The notes below the pieces were generated by a model. It did not search any database and was not told the DNA's origin. It worked only from the letters and a program-made list of their open reading frames with translations. This document shows, one piece after another, positions 1-6,723 of a DNA stretch of 8,856 nt. Both the position numbers and the translations under genes were made by a program. The stretch covers positions 1-8,856 of the forward strand of contig CAMLLF010000122.1 in the NCBI GenBank assembly GCA_946480705.1, in the 5' to 3' direction. Each line of letters begins with the position of its first letter. Position 1 is the first letter of the stretch. This stretch comes from an uncultured Lysobacteraceae bacterium (GTDB lineage: Bacteria > Pseudomonadota > Gammaproteobacteria > Xanthomonadales > Rhodanobacteraceae).

Positions 1-384
1 CAGGCCGATGCCCATGACGACGAACTGCGCCTCGACGACGGCGCCGTTGCCGCACTTGAGTTCGAAGCTGCCGTCGTCGCGTTTCTTGATCGCGGTGACT
101 TCGTGGCCGTGGCGCACGTTGATCTTGAGCCGGGCGGCGGCTTCGTCCCAGGCGCCGAGGATGGTTTCGCGCGAGCCGGCCTTGAACGGCACGGGAGAGC
201 GCAACGGCAGTATCCCGGGCTCGTCCATGACGAACTTGCCCTTCTGGTAGCGATAGATGGTGTTGGACAGATGCGGCTCGGCTTCGAGCAGCACGTGCGA
301 CTCGCCGCGCTCGGCCGCGCGCGCCGCGGCGGAAAGGCCGCCAGGCCCGGAGCCGACGATCGCAATGCGGAAACGCTCGCTCAT
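1..384 (-). CDS. FAD/NAD(P)-dependent oxidoreductase, N-terminal 128 residues (partial)
   Basis: The minus-strand frame is open from an ATG at 384 to the window edge, so the C-terminal part is missing. The protein begins MSERFRIAIVGSGPGG: a beta strand then the dinucleotide-binding GxGxxG at residues 11-16, a helix, and an acidic residue (E34) ending the second strand (VLLEAE). This is the classic FAD-binding Rossmann start of pyridine-nucleotide-disulfide-type flavoproteins. Near the break, FVVMGIGL (121-128) resembles the second conserved strand of this fold. The start is supported by GAGG six bases upstream on the minus strand. The segment around residues 40-75 (YRYQKGKFVMDEP) recalls large multidomain NAD(P)-binding oxidoreductases with extra ferredoxin-like or regulatory domains, but those parts lie outside, so the subfamily and electron partner are unknown. 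It is divergent from the acetyl-CoA hydrolase gene. Confidence 0.85.
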   Translation of the reverse strand, partial: MSERFRIAIVGSGPGGLSAAARAAERGESHVLLEAEPHLSNTIYRYQKGKFVMDEPGILPLRSPVPFKAGSRETILGAWDEAAARLKINVRHGHEVTAIKKRDDGSFELKCGNGAVVEAQFVVMGIGL

Positions 385-618
385 TTCCTACCTCGCTGGG
401 TGGCTCGAAAGCCGCCGGGCTAGTACCGATGAAATGCGCCACGGTCCCCTGACGGACCATCGAGCCGGGCGAACGGACGTCGCCGCGGTTCCTGCGCCGG
501 GACTGTAACGCATCGGAGAGGGGATTCATGACATCGGTGCGCGCCGGCCGTCATACTCGGCGGCACTGCCGGCCCCGTGCCGACGCAGGCCGGACGCGGG
601 CAGGGCAACGGAGGCGCG
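385..618. promoter_or_regulatory. Divergent intergenic spacer
   Basis: This 234-bp spacer must hold the promoters of both the leftward oxidoreductase and the rightward acetyl-CoA hydrolase. For the rightward gene a fair sigma70-like site is visible (listed separately). For the leftward gene only weak -10 candidates are seen: TACAGT (minus strand, 502-507) and TACTAG (minus strand, 420-425), neither with a good -35. A small hairpin GGTCC/GGACC with a six-base loop lies at 443-458, in the likely leader of the leftward gene. The sequence GCCGGCC occurs at 543-549 and 568-574, bracketing the rightward -10. No convincing small gene was found in the spacer. Confidence 0.5.
528..557 (+). promoter_or_regulatory. 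Putative sigma70 promoter of acetyl-CoA hydrolase gene
   Basis: ATGACA (528-533, five of six matches to TTGACA) is followed after 18 bp by CATACT (552-557, four of six matches to TATAAT). Transcription would start near 564, leaving a leader of about 55 bases before the ATG at 619. The arrangement matches candidate promoters at 2790-2819 and 4640-4669. It was found by eye, without a scored scan. Confidence 0.4.
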
Positions 619-2769
619 ATGAGGCATGTGGAAAGGCTGTCCGCGGTAGCGGAAACGGTGTCGCGGATCCTGGCTCACGGCGGCGGCCAGCTGCGCCTCG
701 CCGCGCCGCTGGGTCTCGGCAAGCCCAACGTGCTGCTCAATGCGCTGTATCGCGCGGTCGTGGCCGACCCGAACCAGTCGCTGCACATCTTCACCGCGCT
801 GTCGCTCGCGCGGCCGGCGCCGAAGTCGGATCTCGAGCGGCGCTTTCTCGGACGCTTTCTCGACCGGCACTTCGGCGCCGACTATCCCGATCTCGACTAC
901 GCCGTCGCGCGCCGCGACGGCACGCTGCCGGCGCGCGTGCGCGTCAGCGAGTTCTATCTGCAGTCGGGCGCGCTGCTCGACAACGCGCAGGCGCAGCGCG
1001 AGTACGCGAGCCTCAACTACACGCATGTCGCGCGCGACCTTGCCGGCGCGGGCATCAACGTCGTCGTGCAGCTGGTCGCGCGTCGCGTCGAGGATGGGCG
1101 CGAGCGGCTGAGTCTCGCGAGCAATCCCGATGTGACGCAGGACCTCATCGACGAGATGGCGTCCTGCGGGCGGCCGCGGCCGCTGGTCGTCGGCGTCGTG
1201 CATCCGCGGCTGCCGTTCGTCGCGAACGAGGCCGAGGTCAACGCGGATTTCTTCGACCTGCTGCTCGACGACCCGGCCTGCGACCACACGCTGTTCGCGC
1301 TGCCGCGCGAGCCGGTCAGCGCGCCCGAGTTCGCGCTCGGCCTGCACGCGAGCACGCTGGTCCGCGACGGCGGCACCTTGCAGATCGGCATCGGCGCGTT
1401 GTCGGACGCGGTCGTGCACGCGCTGCTGCTGCGCCAGCGCGACAACGCGGCCTATCGCGAGGCGCTGGCCGCAGTCGGCGGCGCGCATCCGCTGGCCGAG
1501 GCGGTCGGCGGGCTCTCGACGTTCGAGCGCGGCCTGTACGGCGCGAGCGAGATGGTCATGGACGGCTTCATGCACCTCGCACGCGGCGGCGTGCTCAAGC
1601 GCCGCGTGTTCGACGATTTCGCGATCGAGCAGGCGCTGGCCGAGGGCGCGATCGGCGAGACGCTGAAGACCGGCGACGTCGAACGGCTGTATGCGAGCGG
1701 CGCGCTGCCGGGGCTGATACACGGTCCGGAGCTTGCGCGGCTGATGCGCTGCGGCCTGCTGCCGGAAGGCTGTACGATCGACGGCGACCAGGTGCAACTG
1801 CCCGACGGCGCGACGGTGCCCTGCGACCTGCGCGAGATGAGCGCGCGCGCGGCGCTGGGCCGCGCGATGACCGGACGCCGGCTGCGCGACGGGCGCTATC
1901 TGCGCGGTGCGTTCTATCTGGGTTCGGTCGAGTTCTATCGCTGGTTGTCGGAACTGGACGGCGACGATTTCGACGGCGTGTCGATGACGCGCGTGTCGGA
2001 CATCAACCAGCTCTACGGCGGCCGCGAGACGCTGGACGCGCTGCAGCGCCGCGACGGGCGCTTCTTCAATACCTGCATGATGGCCACGGCGCTCGGCGCG
2101 GCCGTGTCCGACGCGCTGGAGGACGGCCGCGTGGTCAGCGGCGTCGGCGGGCAGTACAACTTCGTCGCGATGGCGCACGCGCTGCGCGACGGCCGTTCGG
2201 TGCTGCTGTTGCGTGCCTGCCGCGGCAGCGCGGACGGCGCGCGGTCGAGCATCCGCTGGAACTACGGGCACACGACGATCCCGCGCCACCTGCGCGACGC
2301 GTTCGTGACCGAATACGGCGTGGCCGACCTGCGCGGAAAATCCGACGAGGACTGCGTCAAGGCCATGCTCGCGGTCAGCGATGCGCGTTTCGTCGACGGT
2401 CTCGTCGCGCAGGCCAAGGCCGCCGGCAAGCTCGCGGCCGGCTTCGCCGTGCCGGAGGCATGGCGCCGCAACACGCCGGAATTCCTGTCGGCCGCGCTCG
2501 CGCCGCTGCGCAAGCGTGGCCTGTTTGATGCATTCCCGTTCGGCACGGATTTCACGCCGGTCGAACTTCAATTGGCCGGCGCGCTCCAGTGGCTCAAGCA
2601 GCGCAGCGCGCGTCGCGGCGGGCGGATCACGCTGCTGCTGAGCGCGCTCAGGAACGGAACGCCGCGCGTCGAGGAAGCCGCCGCGCTTGAACGGATGGGA
2701 CTGGATTCACCGCAGACGCTGGCGGAAAAGTGGCAGCGTCGGCTCGTGCTCACGGGGTTGCGCCGCTGA
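619..2769 (+). CDS. Acetyl-CoA hydrolase/transferase family protein, long form
   Basis: Predicted cytosolic class I CoA-transferase-like enzyme that hydrolyses acetyl-CoA or moves CoA between short carboxylates through a glutamyl-CoA thioester. The 716-residue protein has an N-terminal AcetylCoA_hydro-like half. Within it GASEMVMDG fits the family motif around the catalytic glutamate, making E311 the likely nucleophile. The AcetylCoA_hyd_C-like half contains the glycine loop GVGGQYNF (508-515) and VTEYGVADLRGKS (563-575), both hallmark C-terminal motifs. Classical members have about 430-500 residues; here there is an extra C-terminal ~140 residues ending in a basic segment, plus insertions, as in the longer proteobacterial subgroup. 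In GGQYNF, asparagine stands where many members have aspartate. ATG 619 was chosen over an upstream alternative start at 577 because GGAGG lies at 610-614, although the spacing of four bases is short. The exact acyl and acceptor substrates cannot be told from sequence. Confidence 0.92.
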   Translation: MRHVERLSAVAETVSRILAHGGGQLRLAAPLGLGKPNVLLNALYRAVVADPNQSLHIFTALSLARPAPKSDLERRFLGRFLDRHFGADYPDLDYAVARRDGTLPARVRVSEFYLQSGALLDNAQAQREYASLNYTHVARDLAGAGINVVVQLVARRVEDGRERLSLASNPDVTQDLIDEMASCGRPRPLVVGVVHPRLPFVANEAEVNADFFDLLLDDPACDHTLFALPREPVSAPEFALGLHASTLVRDGGTLQIGIGALSDAVVHALLLRQRDNAAYREALAAVGGAHPLAEAVGGLSTFERGLYGASEMVMDGFMHLARGGVLKRRVFDDFAIEQALAEGAIGETLKTGDVERLYASGALPGLIHGPELARLMRCGLLPEGCTIDGDQVQLPDGATVPCDLREMSARAALGRAMTGRRLRDGRYLRGAFYLGSVEFYRWLSELDGDDFDGVSMTRVSDINQLYGGRETLDALQRRDGRFFNTCMMATALGAAVSDALEDGRVVSGVGGQYNFVAMAHALRDGRSVLLLRACRGSADGARSSIRWNYGHTTIPRHLRDAFVTEYGVADLRGKSDEDCVKAMLAVSDARFVDGLVAQAKAAGKLAAGFAVPEAWRRNTPEFLSAALAPLRKRGLFDAFPFGTDFTPVELQLAGALQWLKQRSARRGGRITLLLSALRNGTPRVEEAAALERMGLDSPQTLAEKWQRRLVLTGLRR

Positions 2770-2789
2770 GCTCGTTGACCGTGAAGATT

Positions 2790-2819
2790 ATGAGAAGGAC
2801 GAAGTTCACGCGCTAAACT
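2790..2819 (+). promoter_or_regulatory. Putative sigma70 promoter of PilZ-like gene
   Basis: ATGAGA (2790-2795, four of six to consensus) is separated by 18 bp from TAAACT (2814-2819, four of six). The 8-mer CTAAACTC spanning the -10 is identical to the one upstream of ispG. The start would fall near 2826, about 30 bases before the ATG at 2856. An inverted repeat CGTGAA (2780-2785) / TTCACG (2805-2810) brackets the -35 and could be an operator. Judged by eye only. Confidence 0.4.
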
Positions 2820-2855
2820 CATGACCATACGCAGGAAGCCACAGGGGCAACCTCG

Positions 2856-4604
2856 ATGAACGACTGGCTCCAACGCCTGTCGCGCGACTGGCCGGAACGT
2901 CATCCGCCGTTTCGCGACGACTTCGCGACCGACGCGAAGGCAGTACGCAACTGGCTGAACCATCTGCCGCTCGCGAATCCGGCGGCGACCTCGCGGCAGT
3001 TGCTCGACGCGCTGATGGTCATGAACCGCATGCGCATCGAGCCGCAGCAGCGGCTCGATGCGCTCGAGCTGCTGCGCGGGCCGGTGCTGCAGGTCATCGG
3101 CAGCATCGACCGGCAGATTCTCCTGGAGAGCTTTCCGCTGGCGCCGCCGAAGATGCAGCTCGCGCGCACCGCGCAGGACTTCGAGCGCGAGATCGGCCTG
3201 GGCTATGTGCAGATCCTTCACGACTTCTGCGCTCCGGGCGGCAAGGTGCCGTTTCTCAAGGGAAAGTCGGTCGCGCTCGCGGCCGTGCGCGCGCTGCAGC
3301 ACTACGGCAATCTGCTGGCCAAGGCCTACACGCTCTATCACACGCCGCCGGCCGGGGTCTGGCTGCGGCTGCATGACGTGTTCGTCGCCGCGGTGCAACT
3401 GCGCCTGGACGACAAGACTGCGACCGATCCGAGCCTCGGCGGCGCGGAACTGTCGCCGCGGCACGCCTATGCGCATGCGCTGCTGCTCGCGCTGAGCAAT
3501 CCGTATCGCTATACCCAGCGCGAGATGGCCGACGTGTTCGCGCTGACGCGCGCGCTCGCGCCGTATTGCCAGATCGGCCATGGCCGCGCGCCGGTCGCGG
3601 GCTTCGCCGTGCTGACCGACCAGGACCAGGGCGTGGGCTACGTGCCCGAGGAACGCCAGCTCGCGGCCGAAGGACTGCTGTCGTTCGACCCGCATCCGGT
3701 GCAGCGCATGATCGAGGGGCACGTGCAGCTGCTGCCGCCGGGGGCGGATTTCCTGACCTTCCGGCTCAAGGGCGGTCCGCCGGTGCAGGCGCGGCGCAGT
3801 GTCGTCGACCGGCTGACGCGCAGCTGGGGCGGCAGCGCCGAGCGCGGGCATGCGCGGCTCGCGGCCGGTCATCAGCTCGACACCGTGATCGGCCTGCATG
3901 CGCTGCACCACATGCTGGCCGGCAACGAGGATTTCGACGCGTTCCTGCGCCGCGTGCGCGGCCAGGCGATCAGCCTGACCGCGCGCGAAAGCGCCTCGTC
4001 GTGGGCGACGCAGAGCAGCGAGGTCAGGCCGGTCGTGCAGCGCGCGCGCGTGCTGGACCAGAGCCTCGGCGGCTATCGGCTGGTCTGGGACAAGGCCGAT
4101 CTGGCGCGTGCCAAGGTCGGCGAGCTCGTCGGGCTGACGCCGACCGCGGCCGAGGACGACGAAGACGACGACCGCGACTGGATGGTCGGCGTGATCCGCT
4201 GGATCCGCATCGACGACGCCGATTCGGTCGACGCCGGCATCGAGCTGCTCGCGCGGCGCGCGCAGCCGGTCGGCATCGCGAGCTTCGAACCGACCGGGTC
4301 GGTGCGCGCCGCAATGCGCGGCGTGCTGCTGCTCGATCAGGACAACGGCCATGCGATGACCGTGCTGGCGCCGCATCTGTTCGACCGTCATGCGCACGAA
4401 CTGGAACTGACGCGGCCGGCCGATCCGCTCGACTGGGAAACGCGCGCGAGCGTCGCGCGCCTGGGCGACGTGACCGTCGTGGACGCCAGCCATTCCTATC
4501 AGCGCGTGCTGATCGGGCGCGCGCCGACGCAGGAAGAGCTCGACGAATCCGACGCGGTCGAGAGCGACGCCGAGGAGCCGCGCGCCGACGGTACGACCGG
4601 GTAA
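2856..4604 (+). CDS. PilZ-like domain protein, possible cyclic di-GMP effector
   Basis: 582-residue predicted cytosolic protein without signal peptide or membrane segments. Residues 1-380 form a mostly helical region I cannot assign to a named domain; it includes GHQLDTVIGLHALHHMLAG, a histidine-rich stretch. The C-terminal part looks like a PilZ barrel: arginines R391, R396 and R398, then DQSLGGY (401-407), matching the [D/N]xSxxG motif, and the late strand VGVIRW (444-449) followed by a strand ending in ELLARRA. PilZ domains bind cyclic di-GMP with an RxxxR plus [D/N]xSxxG pair; here the arginines are spaced RxxxxRxR, so binding is plausible but not certain. An acidic stretch (433-441, EDDEDDDRD) sits before the VGVIRW strand, and the tail from ~560 is also acidic. 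Overall layout recalls large PilZ-type surface-sensing proteins such as Pseudomonas FimW, but I cannot confirm orthology. AGGGG lies eight bases before the ATG. Its own promoter is likely. Confidence 0.85.
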   Translation: MNDWLQRLSRDWPERHPPFRDDFATDAKAVRNWLNHLPLANPAATSRQLLDALMVMNRMRIEPQQRLDALELLRGPVLQVIGSIDRQILLESFPLAPPKMQLARTAQDFEREIGLGYVQILHDFCAPGGKVPFLKGKSVALAAVRALQHYGNLLAKAYTLYHTPPAGVWLRLHDVFVAAVQLRLDDKTATDPSLGGAELSPRHAYAHALLLALSNPYRYTQREMADVFALTRALAPYCQIGHGRAPVAGFAVLTDQDQGVGYVPEERQLAAEGLLSFDPHPVQRMIEGHVQLLPPGADFLTFRLKGGPPVQARRSVVDRLTRSWGGSAERGHARLAAGHQLDTVIGLHALHHMLAGNEDFDAFLRRVRGQAISLTARESASSWATQSSEVRPVVQRARVLDQSLGGYRLVWDKADLARAKVGELVGLTPTAAEDDEDDDRDWMVGVIRWIRIDDADSVDAGIELLARRAQPVGIASFEPTGSVRAAMRGVLLLDQDNGHAMTVLAPHLFDRHAHELELTRPADPLDWETRASVARLGDVTVVDASHSYQRVLIGRAPTQEELDESDAVESDAEEPRADGTTG

Positions 4605-4623
4605 GGCGCGCGTCGATGCGGCA

Positions 4624-4646
4624 GTGCCTCGACCGATCGATGGCAC
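4624..4646 (+). repeat. Inverted repeat between PilZ-like gene and ispG
   Basis: GTGCC-TCGA (4624-4632) pairs with TCGA-T-GGCAC (4637-4646), a nine-base-pair stem with one bulged T and loop CCGA. It follows the PilZ-like stop codon by 20 bases but has no T-tract, so it is not a typical intrinsic terminator. Its right arm overlaps the candidate -35 of ispG. Confidence 0.45.
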
Positions 4647-4669
4647 CGGCGCTCAGGCGGCACTAAACT
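4640..4669 (+). promoter_or_regulatory. Putative sigma70 promoter of ispG
   Basis: ATGGCA (4640-4645, four of six) and TAAACT (4664-4669, four of six) are 18 bp apart. The predicted start near 4676 would give a leader of only about 24 bases before the ATG at 4700. The -10 context CTAAACTC is the same as at 2813-2820. No scored scan was possible. Confidence 0.45.
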
Positions 4670-4699
4670 CGCGGCTTCGCTTTCCGCCCGCCCTCCTGC

Positions 4700-5953
<1,254 letters not shown>

Positions 5954-5978
5954 GGCGCGGGGCGTTCGATCGCCTGAA

Positions 5979-5988
5979 AGAAATTTCT
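5979..5988. repeat. 10-bp palindrome AGAAATTTCT
   Basis: A perfect AT-rich palindrome 25 bases after the ispG stop, standing out in otherwise GC-rich sequence. It could be a regulator site or chance. No associated promoter is clear. Confidence 0.3.
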
Positions 5989-5997
5989 GGAAGTCTG

Positions 5998-6094
5998 TCG
6001 ATTCCGGTGTTGCCGGATCGACGCGTAAGCCGGAACCGGCTTCCCGCGCGTCGCCGGTTCTGGCATACCGCAGACCCCGGCGCGTGTGCGCCGG
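5998..6094 (+). repeat. Tandem hairpins in ispG-VOC spacer
   Basis: Three inverted repeats follow each other. At 5998-6021, TCGATTCCGG pairs with CCGGATCGA (one bulged T, loop TGTTG). At 6027-6042 lies AAGCCGG-AA-CCGGCTT. At 6077-6094 lies CCGGCGC-GTGT-GCGCCGG. A competing pairing joins AACCGGC (6034-6040) to GCCGGTT (6053-6059) and excludes the second hairpin. None is followed by a T-run, so they are not ordinary intrinsic terminators. They may act in Rho-dependent ending, RNA stability or attenuation, or be remnants of an interspersed repeat. Confidence 0.5.
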
Positions 6095-6123
6095 CGGCGT
6101 TCTCAGACCAGAAGGAGATGGGC

Positions 6124-6540
6124 ATGAAGATCGAACCGTATCTGATGTTCGACGGCAACTGCGCCGAGGCGTTCGCGTATTACGCGCAGCACCTGGGCGG
6201 CAAGATCGTCCACACGATGAAATACAGCGAGGCGCCCGAGGGCGAAGGCTGCGGCCCGGAATACAGCGACAAGGTCATGCATTCGATGATCGTCATCGAC
6301 GGTCACGGACTGATGGGCTCGGATGCGATGTCGTCCTACTGCCCGTACGAGAAGCCGCGCGGCATTTCGCTCGCGCTGGCACCCGACTCGCTGGCCGAGT
6401 GCGAACGCATCTTCGCGGCGCTGTCCGACGGCGGCGAAGTGCAGATGCCGCTCGAGAAGACGTTCTGGGCATTCCGCTTCGGCACCTGCACGGACAAATT
6501 CGGGATTTCGTGGATGGTGAATCTCGAGAAGGAAGGGTGA
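6124..6540 (+). CDS. PhnB-like VOC family protein
   Basis: 138-residue small cytosolic protein of the vicinal oxygen chelate (glyoxalase/bleomycin resistance) fold, PhnB/YjdN type. It opens with MKIEPYLMFDGNCAEAFAYY, the usual first beta strand and helix, followed by an LGGKI strand. Residues 52-68 (MHSMIVIDGHGLMGSDA) match the conserved centre of the family, with H53 a possible metal-site residue, and the C-terminus shows FWAFRFGTCTDKFGISWMVN. The length is normal for a single-unit member. Despite the PhnB name the biochemical role of this family is not settled, and no phosphonate genes are near. AAGGAG (6112-6117) touches an ATG at 6118 but is six bases from the ATG at 6124, so the latter is chosen. 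Read-through from ispG is possible because no T-tract terminator lies between; a strong terminator follows 88 bases downstream. Confidence 0.93.
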   Translation: MKIEPYLMFDGNCAEAFAYYAQHLGGKIVHTMKYSEAPEGEGCGPEYSDKVMHSMIVIDGHGLMGSDAMSSYCPYEKPRGISLALAPDSLAECERIFAALSDGGEVQMPLEKTFWAFRFGTCTDKFGISWMVNLEKEG

Positions 6541-6627
6541 GGGGAGGCTTCGGCCCGGCGTCGGAGCTTCTGCAACAGCAGTCGCGGGAAGGCGACGCCC
6601 GCTGAGCCGACACCCGTCCCACCCATA
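6541..6627. repeat. Possible interspersed repeat remnant upstream of terminator
   Basis: The stretch starts with GGGGAGG (6541-6547) directly after the VOC stop and runs to the terminator, whose left arm CCTCCCC (6629-6635) is complementary to it. The combination of a GGGGAGG flank, a central GC-rich part and a CCCTCCCC/GGGGAGGG end resembles short intergenic repeats common in high-GC proteobacteria. With only one copy in view this cannot be proven. Confidence 0.35.
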
Positions 6628-6653
6628 CCCTCCCCTCGATGGGGAGGGTTTTT
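6628..6653 (+). terminator. Intrinsic terminator after VOC gene
   Basis: CCCTCCCC (6628-6635), loop TCGAT, GGGGAGGG (6641-6648), then TTTTT (6649-6653). The eight-base-pair GC-rich stem is perfect and gains a ninth pair from A6627 and the first T. There is no T-tract on the opposite strand, so it acts rightward only. It ends transcription of the VOC gene and isolates the secreted hydrolase, whose start lies 70 bases on. Confidence 0.9.
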
Positions 6654-6673
6654 GCGCACGTGCAGGGCACCTT

Positions 6674-6687
6674 CGCACGCGCGTGCG
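6674..6687. promoter_or_regulatory. 14-bp perfect palindrome upstream of hydrolase
   Basis: CGCACGCGCGTGCG reads the same on both strands and lies between the terminator and the hydrolase ribosome site. A second palindrome, GCACGTGC, is at 6656-6663. Because the terminator blocks upstream transcription, the hydrolase promoter should lie in this short stretch. No clear -35/-10 was found, so these are possible operator sites only. Confidence 0.3.
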
Positions 6688-6723
6688 GCCTGCTTGGGAA
6701 AGCCTGTCGAACCGGAGTTCTGC

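Noticed and set aside
528..2528. 666-codon plus-strand frame overlapping the acetyl-CoA hydrolase
   Set aside because: Arginine-rich shadow in another frame, with no family motif.
526..2571. 681-codon open frame on the minus strand opposite the acetyl-CoA hydrolase
   Set aside because: It is the mirror of a GC-biased real gene: rich in Arg, Ala, His and Gln, with no recognisable motif. The plus-strand frame has clear family motifs.
2775..2780. TTGACC as a -35 box
   Set aside because: No acceptable -10 lies 16-18 bp downstream; the TAAACT is 33 bp away.
4152..4178. GAC/GAA-rich run as a DNA repeat in the PilZ-like gene
   Set aside because: It is simply the codons of an acidic protein segment in a GC-rich genome; there is no regular repeat unit.
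2568..4646. 692-codon open frame on the minus strand opposite the PilZ-like gene
   Set aside because: Antisense shadow with Arg/Ala/His-rich composition. It also crosses two real gene ends without any logic.
6652..6723. Upstream TTG start extending the hydrolase by 24 residues
   Set aside because: It lies in the T-run of the terminator, has no ribosome site and would bury the signal peptide.
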